IMG/VR virus record: IMGVR_UViG_3300021963_000339
Span: 1-36,811 of that record
From: a virus
Direction: 5' to 3' (one strand)
DNA length: 36,811 nucleotides
Position 1 is the stretch's first letter; each line of letters opens with the position of its first letter. Positions 12,101 through 17,547 of the stretch are shown here, one piece after another. Below the pieces are notes generated by a model, which was not told the DNA's origin, did not search any database, and worked only from the letters and a program-made list of their open reading frames with translations. Both the position numbers and the translations under genes were made by a program.

Positions 12101-12686
12101 CAACAAGCCGGTGTACTTCAAGCTCGGCGGTTTCGTCCCGCTGGGCGACCTGATTCAGGGCGAGGGGCGCAACCCGCTACTCGGGCAGAAGTGGTTCCCC
12201 GCGCAGTTCACCCCCAACGGGCCGCTCATCTCGGCGCTGGCCGGTGCCGTGTTCAACGTCGACCCGTTCACTGGACAACCCATCAACAAGAGCACAGACA
12301 GCCAGTGGGGCGCGCTCAAGAAACGCGCTATCTACATGGAGGGGCAGCTGGCCCCACCCGCACTGGACATCAAGAAGGGCGTGGAAAAATGGGACCGGAT
12401 TGTCAACGACAAGCGCGGGCCGCTGGGCCACGAGTTCTCCACTGCAATGCAGCTGGGCAGCTTGGTGGGTATCCGGCTGGTGCAGATCGACGTAGCCGAA
12501 GCGGCGTTTACGCAGTCCCGTGCGGTCAAGGCAATTGAGATGGAGTACAAGAAAGAGCTTGCCTCGGTGACCCGGGAAGCCCTACGATTCCCGAACCGCA
12601 AGGCGGGGGAACTTGAGAAGACCAAGGCTGCGGTCAGGGAACGCATGAAGGAAGAGATCGACCGCGTCAAAAACAAAGGAGATTAG
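3195..12686 (+). CDS. Giant polyvalent virion protein: metallopeptidase, GHKL ATPase, second metallopeptidase, LPD38-like C-terminus
   Basis: A 3163-residue protein (roughly 340 kDa) starting at GTG in a TAGTG overlap. Residues 1-340 contain Gly/Ala-rich hydrophobic stretches (near 150-180, 235-260 and 330) that could contact membrane, followed by a Pro/Ala-rich linker. A first metallopeptidase motif HELLH lies at 1040-1044, with a downstream AEFITYG Glu that may be the third ligand. A GHKL ATPase follows: N box with E1366/N1370, DNGVGM at 1404-1409 and GGFG at 1433-1436. A second zinc motif HEFAH at 1892-1896 has His1902 close by. Four [EG]F[DN][SA]E[AV]P linkers lie near 1317, 2005, 2105 and 2260. 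Residues about 2820-2935 resemble the LPD38 polyvalent-associated region with a hydrophobic helix. Known phage polyvalent proteins are packaged and ejected with DNA; that role is inferred here. Only the motifs, not the substrates, can be read. Confidence 0.85.
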   Translation: MDDLASFRKKNPDLAGVPDYVVADAYARVRGVSDAYARVSLGMEPRNDSTTQDFGTDLKSGIQQVPGAAAGLLDIPFAATMGARPFTRAANALGEITGFEPGKWANESQGQYSENRLAAQRDVKNAWDSPTTGAIDILQAYGRNPALTVGSVVQSLPGMAVGGVVGRGAALAARGLGLGVREAAVAEGAMGPGQKAFAPWVGPTAAGIGEGSISAGQQMSQYDPNLPDQERNALASAGVGLGVGLIGAGAGALARKMGIEDIQTTMATGRSVDLLNLAARPSSMLGRVGKGVLQEGLFEEAPQSAIEQAGQNYANYRPLTEGMARASVEGGIAGSMLGGAFNLRTNRSRADWQRDVSTAQAVLSDPTADPELRQQAGDFLTQVAPRFQPPGVQQNRRDAQYQGYISPLQEQAGLDNTQFDTRNQIEQELAAQGTAGGAQGAGTLLTPRPGAAPTAAPAPIASAGSIQLVNGVPTLVPAAPAAPAAPVIPRLTPDLSRATPRYSGSTLEFPDDVHKAAYIIGKETTKSKRDAEYLGFVMNALGVDESTARAYGRQINAALKTVTPVGGRITVPTVQFTPAAQQQGAPAASGQAVQVESDAEKIQRLRMRPKPDSLTLDPNLPIDMGAQWMLHDFETEGALAERVHDWRTVAKQNGLPGTDFLSTVAALKAKLGAPDGNDGQSVRTGGIPALKTQDGAGEAAVVIPGQAAQPPVSGTTGEGVEAEEAITKRLDASLNSEAAPRRGNAPTVAGRKPLDEAGVQFVAKALRQSKSGEDEGATGPYARLHDALTSWNRMLSKAGSAKSEEKQNKYYPALAASTRGEAGSMDAVVPLLQAMEDEFGTDSVNKVVAAIKGRNEKVGGKEISPHVRLAASWNMYKKGTLTANEGVSAGSDTTVRDNKRTEAFARELADMGIDMGSSLEQATLDNGAGPLAKTETKRNAKGRVTEKASWKGERSGIMRFLSNRGWQGFTADHHAVAQLLYEFFDKTGNPPTIVFSKEDGKNAAGRPVGGHYSYKPDSHSKTGHTVTIYKNGNNIRTVLHELLHAATVKYLYDHWGNKTPSIGYLENTLVTMAKLHGKAWAEFSKDLDAGTKARLEAALRNTAELHRDSNGNPNAQLKAVAEFITYGQTDPDFQAYMRHLKIPKIESPFQLDKKSYVNAKSGKLTTPSNAGLTVWSRFTNAMSWITTGKAFNKEATSLMDQFLSDSGNFYKELFTEGAAATTAAPAPAAPTNKAAPAQAPPTKAAPAATPGIRARLKVGDLVMHRDSRRTAVVKTAEDGDGFVRVQYNDAAKEYGDTAPLTRLKAEYLVPEGTNEGFNAEAPAPDEEITGEETVLRGNINSAVIVDMVGQQMYDNAKIAGLTAAKELFQNAVDALKGAIEKGLIKEGKVAITIDETDRTVEIKDNGVGMSFETVQKAFFTLGGTEKPTERPSGGFGIAKIQFLSAASKIWLTTVRDGVKVVVETTGADVRRTMSAFGGDPENTKFPADQIKRFKTSDPNGTTVKVKMPETSTDDDGIVTKVEMPKDWTPIPAIEYSPVLENIEVTWNGDVLPIGKNFPKDKFVPLKTIVMPAWGEADILVSKEQVEYTSQKVVHVLSYGVWQFDTIIKPPGAGMWDPAIPYEVFINIRSKVKAQSPSYPIGRSREAFTAKGEKDMARVRSMIGAMFGFRETIKHVTDYGMLKVVRPDGRIEDSVSLVPEVSDAVKAEALLIPDNANVTVVDGRLMIDGKSIPEMTKAEIEAYKPPDIGQFKIDQDLLNPNDQLLQEGLEYRVTDANGNETWVKPSVYGKDKFGKRFGGYLASLGGVMKTIREQVASLPGFEGAEKIPIGHLFGSEKLYGTHSNIPFRAVLVNPAIASILPESNRGDASTMGPGGSDASVENVAMGMIGTTVHEFAHYRAGDHGYDFMATMQNLFGELTINDPVGFVRAIQAMNKVIKDYKDIYDDLNQKPDSERRLFGNPIKGSSETDGRANNRTDNTELSERSGGDRSNRRTDRKDNGAASEGFDSEAPASAKDAVEAIELKNRMSPKYKGGGGWNVKDGKLAIGARVDYNGREYRVVSRKDDPQGSQLVKMNPSTAPFGLTGWVRSDTLKKVPPGPKQGEISFDAEAPEVTVNEKTGNLEIEADGKVVHTHSFATPKFLAAFKGDGLDNVVRQRSREAKGSQEFKDAFNKATNDWMEKQPLNAHERRMIAIENAATNYDFSDEYVNRILSNSDGGTINNIRRSLQQYKPTKPSTLTDQKEIQAAIIAAAKFKHGDEGFDSEVPALPTPGQALDPETIPDFNPRYQRTSWFGAFAGWTAGVDRAGHYAAAKTEDFAKAFPRAANVIRYFDWQFGLPQNLINSWTYTKLKSNPPKHRTNALAAVMRNMPEADQQAIMNYMDGNAVEIEPHAKILADEFKTAFRQLLRDYVTFATMKDDARDALRTKIDTAKISDLLIYVRDQKDVGSSGMSTVPLGHFLSDNRSSIDRANVFGLPNALEGRFFRIMEKLPTGPQGEMRSYVSGFVHEALADQHQAGSNETVDRTTGWFLKGPDPTISGHLVFTSNVSYAEANRYSKLATHGSAMQHTVDKLERIVSSERFAQGTIKFGQQAGLVYDSREALAAVHPRMSINAPTVLTIRNVGDIDSLSYAEQNKLRQSDQWVHVPEGSRAYGTMAGMYVNGSVWAALQDIHHNQPVINIPAYNTVIRWFKKNKTVFSPGTHIVNIGSNLSWMYLHDIPANSVGEGVRLYYKVVVSPQSLTPPEKALWNAFIASGAMIADHSSVELRKILSVASVEALGNKPSLWGDTEAMAMYERAKASAIGQYTIKYGKKGKDAALWFDNFAQELYAAEDNAFRLAAFMSKASSLQASKGGAKLTEDELMEAGKAAATEFLDYNIHARAINVMKQTILPFISWPYRAIPAFMTVAVRQPWKVAGLVSALALIDAMAVAMTGGDEEDKRKRKALPTYMNDRLFGYGPHMYIQVPGLGTSNKPVYFKLGGFVPLGDLIQGEGRNPLLGQKWFPAQFTPNGPLISALAGAVFNVDPFTGQPINKSTDSQWGALKKRAIYMEGQLAPPALDIKKGVEKWDRIVNDKRGPLGHEFSTAMQLGSLVGIRLVQIDVAEAAFTQSRAVKAIEMEYKKELASVTREALRFPNRKAGELEKTKAAVRERMKEEIDRVKNKGD
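9022..9255 (+). CDS. Candidate overlapping gene inside the giant ORF (77 aa, +1 frame)
   Basis: An ATG at 9022 with a good Shine-Dalgarno (AAGGA, 5-6 bases upstream) opens a 77-codon frame in the +1 phase of the giant gene. The product looks like an ordinary soluble protein: a helical centre with LLRALPRPMDALIIA and DPEEIEAIDAQIEKIMALLP, then a basic Pro-rich tail. Over the same bases the giant frame encodes a low-complexity, Ser/Arg/Asn/Asp-rich stretch typical of a disordered linker. This is the reverse of what a chance shadow frame normally shows. It ends just after the second FDSEAP linker. Function unknown. It may be an overprinted gene, or a former separate gene whose region was absorbed by the giant ORF. 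Confidence 0.55.
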   Translation: MTTSTKNPTANEDYSETLLRALPRPMDALIIARTTRSYLSDPEEIEAIDAQIEKIMALLPKGSTPKPRPAPKTQLKQ

Positions 12687-12687
12687 C

Positions 12688-12936
12688 GTGGCACGCAACT
12701 ACAAGAAGGAAGCCGAGTATGAGAGCAGCCCTGCGCAAGTGCGCAACCGGGTGGAGCGCAACTCAGCACGGCGGGAAGCCATGGCGGCAGGGCAGGTCCG
12801 TAAAGGCGACGGCAAGGACATTGACCACATCAAGCCACTGATCAAGGGCGGCAGCAACGACAAGAGCAACCGGCGCGTGGTGTCTGCCAGCGCCAACCGG
12901 TCCTTCGCCCGGACCAAGACCGCCGGGATGAAGTAG
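12688..12936 (+). CDS. Small HNH-like endonuclease family protein
   Basis: An 82-residue basic protein starting at GTG 12688, one base after the giant gene's stop, with AAAGGAG in that gene's last codons as its Shine-Dalgarno. The core DIDHIKPLIKGGSNDKSN carries the D-H pair and Asn residues of a compact HNH fold; an NR pair follows. Similar very short HNH proteins are frequent in podovirus structural operons, and whether they cleave DNA is often unclear. It is the last rightward gene. Its TAG stop abuts the stop of the convergent leftward gene with no spacer. Confidence 0.8.
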   Translation: MARNYKKEAEYESSPAQVRNRVERNSARREAMAAGQVRKGDGKDIDHIKPLIKGGSNDKSNRRVVSASANRSFARTKTAGMK

Positions 12937-12942
12937 CTACTT
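12931..12942. repeat. 12-bp palindrome AAGTAGCTACTT at the convergent stop codons
   Basis: The rightward TAG (12934-12936) and the leftward TAG (read from CTA 12937-12939) lie back to back inside a perfect 12-bp palindrome. No G/C-rich terminator hairpin with a T-run is seen between the two operons. Confidence 0.6.
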
Positions 12943-13191
12943 GAGAGTAGCTTGGTTGGTCTTTGGGTTGTACTTGTAGGCCGAAGCGGGTTTGCCTGAG
13001 AGCTTAGACGCTCTATCTTTTGCCCGACCGTCAGGGCCCAGCGCCTGCCGCTTAGCCCCCTCTTTCGTCAGGACACCCGAGTCGTCCAGATGACCCCGAG
13101 ATTTTAGGATAGAAATAGCTTCGCCCTTGGCGTCCTTCACGCCCTTGGAGGCAAGCTGGCTAGTCAAGCGGTCAACTAGATTCTGCGGCAT
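12937..13191 (-). CDS. Conserved-looking small basic phage protein, unknown function
   Basis: An 84-residue basic protein, the last gene of the leftward transcript. The ATG at 13191 lies within the 3' end of the primase-helicase gene and has AGGAG six bases upstream, which fixes this start. The C-terminal half (ALGPDGRAKDRASKLSG and a Tyr-Lys-Tyr-Asn segment) resembles a small protein often found next to HNH genes in podoviruses; I cannot name a family. The basic charge suggests nucleic-acid contact, which is inference. Confidence 0.75.
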   Translation of the reverse strand: MPQNLVDRLTSQLASKGVKDAKGEAISILKSRGHLDDSGVLTKEGAKRQALGPDGRAKDRASKLSGKPASAYKYNPKTNQATLK

Positions 13192-16063
13192 CTGAAACTC
13201 CTATGGACGGGACGATACGAAGCGGCTCGGGTGGGGCGATACCCACGTCATGCTGCTGCATTATGGTCAAGAACCGGGGGTGGGTCATCTCGATCTCGTA
13301 GACCCGTACGGCTGGCAACGGCTTGTCTGTGCCGCGCATCAACGCCACCCGACGATCCTTGTGGATGGTTACTCCGTGGTTGATCAGCTGGGTCATCGTA
13401 CCGCTGCGGTCAGCACCCTTGTCGTGCGCCCACTGGTTGAAGTGCGCTTGGTTGATGAACAGCCGACCGGACACGTACGGGTTAAGATTGGTGCACAGGA
13501 CTTCCACGCGGGCCACCGCCTCGTGCGGCGGAGGGTTGACTACTGCCCCTTTGCTGCCGGTGCTCGTCGTGTTCTTCTTGAATACCACCGTCTTACCGGC
13601 AAATTCCCCCACGTACTGGCCGATGATGTCGAAGCAGTCCTGCTGGGATTCGGTTAGCACGTCCCTAAGCCGCACGACCTCGGTGATAGCCGTACGGATG
13701 TGGGCCTCATAGTCCATCTTCGTAAGTCCCAGCGCAGTGAGAATCTTCCCGGTGGCGTACGCGATGACAAAGTTGGCTTGCCAGAAACGCTCCTTACCAG
13801 AGAACAGGAACTTGAATTTCTTATCAAACTCGTTCCGGGCCCTGCTAAACACAACGTGCGGTCCGCCTAACGCCAGAATTGCCGTGATGAACGCCTCTCC
13901 GGCCAGCCCGTAGTTGCGCTTGAGGAACAGGGACATGTCGTACCCGAACCGACTACCGTCGTCCGAGTTGAATAGCGCGTTGCGATGCACGGTGAACTGG
14001 AGGATACGCATCGCCTCCCCCTCGAACGACATCTTGTTAGACAGTAGCTCGTACATATTCTTGTTGGACGTCGACGTGGCCGGGCTGCGCCACTCCACCG
14101 ATTCCTGAAACCCCCCCTCCTTCGTCATGCGCTTTTTCTCACGCCCCTGCGTAATGAAAAACGCGATCTGCGCCAGTCTGTCTCTGTCCACCTCCGTGAT
14201 CTCGTCGATGTACACCGGGAGGTTGCCGTACACGCCCATGGTCTTGAACAGCGAGTTGTCCGTGTCCTTCACAGTCAGCTTCATCCGCTCTGGGTCCCCG
14301 TACATGCTCAACGCGTAAAGGGCCGACGTAGTCTTGCCCGTGCCGGATTTCTCCGAGTAGACGTTCAGCAGTGACGAACTTAGCCCCGATCCGATCATCA
14401 ACGGGGAACCCATTGACACCAGAGTTGCCACAGCGTGCAGCGCCATGCCGGGTTCGTTGAACATGACGGACGCGTTCACCCACGCCGCTAGGTCTCCCTT
14501 GGGCGTAAGCAACTTGGCGATATCCGCTGCGCCCGGTCCCAGACGGACCCCTGTCGTACCTTCGTTCGATATTGCCCGGTCTCCAAGGACAAACTTTGTT
14601 GCGTCCTCGTCGGTCCACCCAAACGTGCTGCACATCAGACCGCTTTCCGTTTCCAGTTGCAGTTCCTGCAAATAGGTAAGCATATATCTCCTCATGTTCC
14701 CTAGTGTTACATCGCTCGACACGAACAGTTGGTTATTCATCAGCCACGACAAAAACTCTGACGACTTAGCCAGAGCATCCATAGGTAGCTGGAACGTGGA
14801 CCACCCCTCTTTGGGCAGCTTGACCTCAACCAGACACATCGACTTGCCCGTGATCTCGTCCTTATACCTGACGCTAGGGAACATGAGGTAGTCGCTGACA
14901 AACTGGGCCTCCCCCTCAACCACGCGGAATAGCTTGCCGTTGCGTTGCATGTACCCGGCGGGCAGTTTCATCTCCGCGCCAGCGACTACGGGCATTGGGT
15001 CACTTACTGCCACAACCCCCAGCTGTATGGGGGACGTTATCTTCCCCCGGTGGGGGCACGCGGCGCACACCGCGCTATCCACAGCCTCGAACGACTTACA
15101 CGTAGGGGGGCCCTTGGTCCACGAGTCAAACTTCTCGTCCGTCCCCTTGGGGGTGTAGCGGGGGTCTTGGTCAGACCATGCGTGTGCCGTCTCCCGGGGG
15201 TTGACGCAGTGCTTGGCCATCCCCATCCCAAGCCACCACAGCGGGTACCCTACTACTCCACCGGAGTTGGCAATCGCCCCTACCTGTGCGCAGTTCTGCG
15301 CAACCAACGCCCCGTCCGATGGTGGGTACTCCGTGGACGACAGGATCGCGTCCATGACTGCGGATGTCCGCTTGGGTTTAACCCCGGGTACCGGGACGGC
15401 GCGGGACGGCGCGTACGCCATCAACCTCTGCGCGAGGTCAAGCGGGTCAAACAACGCCAGCGGGGACAGCAGCCGCACCTGTTTGAACCCCGAGGCTTTC
15501 TTGTTGTGTGTACCGACCGGGCGCAGCACCATCGAAGGGTCGCACACCTTGGACACGTCTAGCGACATCCCAGTGGACAGCAGTGCGCTCCGCAGCAGCG
15601 TGGAGATACGCACCCACATGTCTTTGCTTATCTCGGCAGTGAGCGGGTAATAGCAGTGCAGTCCGTTGCCCGAACTGACAAACACCGGGTCAGGCAGGCC
15701 GATGGTCTGGCACGCCTCCAGTGTGGTCTGGGCCATTGCCTTCTGGCTCTCGTACTTTACGTTACCCTTGGCGTCTGTCGGGTCCACGTCGAACGCCAGC
15801 GTCTTGAACCGCGCAGCCATCGCTGACGTGCGACCTACCTTCGTGGTGTTGACCCTTGTGCCGGGGGAAAGGTTGTTCTCAAATGCCCCGAGCGCGTGGA
15901 ACACCGTGATGTCCGGATCGGTGTCTAGGGCTTGGGCTTGTGTTACGAAATCTGTGAGAGTGTCTGCGTGAAGGTTTTTGTGGAACCCTCCACCACTTTT
16001 ATTTTCTATGTGTACTACGTAGTTCCCCGTGACCGGCAGAACTGCCTGCAGAAATGTGAGCAT
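13172..16063 (-). CDS. Bifunctional AEP primase - SF3/DUF927-like helicase
   Basis: A 963-residue replication protein. The N-terminal archaeo-eukaryotic primase domain has the catalytic FDVD at 91-94, SGNGLHCYY at 131-139 and the third motif around D175-R181 (DPSMVLRPVGTHNKK). A short Cys cluster (CKSF, then CAAC near 322-335) could bind zinc. The C-terminal helicase has Walker A SGTGKTT near 573-579 and Walker B VYIDEI at 617-622. It probably primes and unwinds the phage genome and works with the family A polymerase encoded 4 kb upstream in the same direction. It starts at ATG 16063 after a 111-base intergenic stretch with a hairpin. The fusion is a known phage and plasmid type; the helicase family is less certain than the primase. 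Confidence 0.9.
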   Translation of the reverse strand: MLTFLQAVLPVTGNYVVHIENKSGGGFHKNLHADTLTDFVTQAQALDTDPDITVFHALGAFENNLSPGTRVNTTKVGRTSAMAARFKTLAFDVDPTDAKGNVKYESQKAMAQTTLEACQTIGLPDPVFVSSGNGLHCYYPLTAEISKDMWVRISTLLRSALLSTGMSLDVSKVCDPSMVLRPVGTHNKKASGFKQVRLLSPLALFDPLDLAQRLMAYAPSRAVPVPGVKPKRTSAVMDAILSSTEYPPSDGALVAQNCAQVGAIANSGGVVGYPLWWLGMGMAKHCVNPRETAHAWSDQDPRYTPKGTDEKFDSWTKGPPTCKSFEAVDSAVCAACPHRGKITSPIQLGVVAVSDPMPVVAGAEMKLPAGYMQRNGKLFRVVEGEAQFVSDYLMFPSVRYKDEITGKSMCLVEVKLPKEGWSTFQLPMDALAKSSEFLSWLMNNQLFVSSDVTLGNMRRYMLTYLQELQLETESGLMCSTFGWTDEDATKFVLGDRAISNEGTTGVRLGPGAADIAKLLTPKGDLAAWVNASVMFNEPGMALHAVATLVSMGSPLMIGSGLSSSLLNVYSEKSGTGKTTSALYALSMYGDPERMKLTVKDTDNSLFKTMGVYGNLPVYIDEITEVDRDRLAQIAFFITQGREKKRMTKEGGFQESVEWRSPATSTSNKNMYELLSNKMSFEGEAMRILQFTVHRNALFNSDDGSRFGYDMSLFLKRNYGLAGEAFITAILALGGPHVVFSRARNEFDKKFKFLFSGKERFWQANFVIAYATGKILTALGLTKMDYEAHIRTAITEVVRLRDVLTESQQDCFDIIGQYVGEFAGKTVVFKKNTTSTGSKGAVVNPPPHEAVARVEVLCTNLNPYVSGRLFINQAHFNQWAHDKGADRSGTMTQLINHGVTIHKDRRVALMRGTDKPLPAVRVYEIEMTHPRFLTIMQQHDVGIAPPEPLRIVPSIGVSDAAESS
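15254..15268. repeat. Intragenic palindrome copy in the primase-helicase gene
   Basis: TACTCCACCGGAGTT, one mismatch. On the coding strand it encodes Asn-Ser-Gly-Gly-Val. Confidence 0.45.
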
Positions 16064-16093
16064 ACCGTGTACGCCTCCCGTGCGCGGCTCCGT

Positions 16094-16155
16094 GAAAAGA
16101 CCCTCCCAACGACGCTCACGGAAGCGCGTTCGCCCGCTAAGGCTAGTTGGGAGGG
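16094..16155 (-). terminator. Intercistronic hairpin with T-run (possible terminator or attenuator)
   Basis: CCCTCCCAAC (16101-16110) is perfectly complementary to GTTGGGAGGG (16146-16155), giving a 10-bp stem with a loop of about 35 bases. On the leftward transcript the stem is followed by TCTTTTC. It lies between the gene at 16175-17080 and the primase-helicase start at 16063, so it could lower primase expression. The loop is longer than usual for an intrinsic terminator. Confidence 0.5.
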
Positions 16156-16174
16156 GGAGAGCTAGGTTACTGCA

Positions 16175-17080
16175 TTACGAATCCGCGAACAAGGCGTGGA
16201 GTTTGGACTCCATGGCGCTCACGGTGGACTTCGGGCTGGTGTCCTCTTCGACCGGCTTCGGTGCGTCCTTCGCCTTTGCCTTAACCTTCGCAGGCGCAGG
16301 TTCCGGGTTCATCTCGTCCGGGTTAGTCAGGGCGGGCCCAAGGGTATGAACGGTCTTCGGTGCAGCGAGCCGTGGCCCTGCGGGGGCCGTGTCCTGCCGG
16401 GTAACCGTGAGCACCTCCCGCGACTTGCAGACGTCCTCGATAGCCGCCATTGCCTTCTCTGGCACAAAGCCACCGGGGTCCTTCTGCTTGAACGTGACCT
16501 TCGGGAAACTGGCTTGGTCGTCAAACCCAAGTTCCGTGATGACCTCCTCCGGGATCAGCCCGTAGTTGCTCAGGTCCTTGATGTACTCCCGCAGACCTTT
16601 CATCGCCGACACAGTCACCGTCAGCCCGTACACCTTCGTCGGGTCCGCTGCAGGCACGACCGCCAGATGCCGCTGGTCGCCGCAGATTTTGCTCTTCTGC
16701 CCGTTGGGTGTCACCTTGCTGCCCAGCACGTTGTTAGGACACGCAGCGCAGTTGGAGTGAAACGGCTTCTCCACGGATGCGTCCGGCGTAACCCCGTCAT
16801 ACGAGAAACAGTCGGGCCGCACCGCCTCCGCTCCGTCGTACGCTTTGCTGTACCAGATTTTGGACACCTTGGGGTTAGACCCCACGATCACCACGTCCAA
16901 CGTCGTACCCACCACGGTCTCGACGCTATCCTCCACCAGACGGTACCGCGAAGCACGAATGCTGATCTTCGGGAACGAGAACCCCTCCGACAGCAGCGCC
17001 GCCTGTACTGCCGACTTCTGGCCCCCACGGGCCGCAACGCGGGCCGCGATGTGGGCGGGGACTTGTATATTAGTGCTCAT
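16175..17080 (-). CDS. Zinc-ribbon-like replication-block protein, possible ssDNA-binding protein
   Basis: A 301-residue protein between the helicase and primase genes. Residues 91-133 contain C91, C111-x2-C114 and C133, a likely zinc site (CAACPN). The region from about 220 is Pro/Ala/Lys-rich and disordered, and the end (LHALFADS) is short with acidic residues. A structured core with a zinc site, a flexible linker and a small terminal tag is the layout of several phage single-stranded DNA-binding proteins such as gp32-like ones. That and its position are the only grounds for the suggestion. ATG 17080 follows the stop of the upstream gene by three bases. Confidence 0.75.
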   Translation of the reverse strand: MSTNIQVPAHIAARVAARGGQKSAVQAALLSEGFSFPKISIRASRYRLVEDSVETVVGTTLDVVIVGSNPKVSKIWYSKAYDGAEAVRPDCFSYDGVTPDASVEKPFHSNCAACPNNVLGSKVTPNGQKSKICGDQRHLAVVPAADPTKVYGLTVTVSAMKGLREYIKDLSNYGLIPEEVITELGFDDQASFPKVTFKQKDPGGFVPEKAMAAIEDVCKSREVLTVTRQDTAPAGPRLAAPKTVHTLGPALTNPDEMNPEPAPAKVKAKAKDAPKPVEEDTSPKSTVSAMESKLHALFADS

Positions 17081-17083
17081 GTG

Positions 17084-17485
17084 TTACTCCTTGCGTGTGG
17101 ATGAAGCCGACCTGATCTTGAAGACTTGGGTCTGGCTGAAGGAAACCCCCGGGACGGGGGCGTTGTTGCCCTCGATGTAGCTCTTGACGGCCGTACTGGA
17201 CGCACGATTCTCAATCAGATCCCATGCGTCGTTCTCTTTAACGAACTGCTTGAACTCAGACGGGTTCGCCACGGTGGCCGACAGAATCGTCGTGAAGTAC
17301 CCCGTGCCGATGCCTTTGACGGGGACGTTCTTCAGCCCGTCATCCAGTGCCTTGGCCTCCATCACCTGCAGGCACATCTTCATTATTTCCTTGCTCTGGG
17401 CAGCGGCCGTTGCGGCTTCACCCTCGATCAAATCTACTTTCCGCCGGGCCTGCATATACCGGGTCATTAAAGACTCGTAGTCCAT
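17084..17485 (-). CDS. Hypothetical helical phage protein in the replication block
   Basis: A 133-residue protein with an N-terminal helical half (about 1-50) and a compact C-terminal half containing NDAWDLIENRAS. CAGGAG lies six bases before ATG 17485. A 62-base spacer with a small CCGG-TTTAG-CCGG hairpin separates it from the helicase gene; the zinc-ribbon-like gene follows almost immediately, suggesting one unit. No family is recognised. Small proteins of this kind occur next to ssDNA-binding genes in phages, but no function can be read. Confidence 0.75.
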   Translation of the reverse strand: MDYESLMTRYMQARRKVDLIEGEAATAAAQSKEIMKMCLQVMEAKALDDGLKNVPVKGIGTGYFTTILSATVANPSEFKQFVKENDAWDLIENRASSTAVKSYIEGNNAPVPGVSFSQTQVFKIRSASSTRKE

Positions 17486-17547
17486 GGTGTGCTCCTGTTC
17501 ACTGGTTTCACGTTCCGGCTAAACCGGGGATTGCCTTGCGTATTCTA

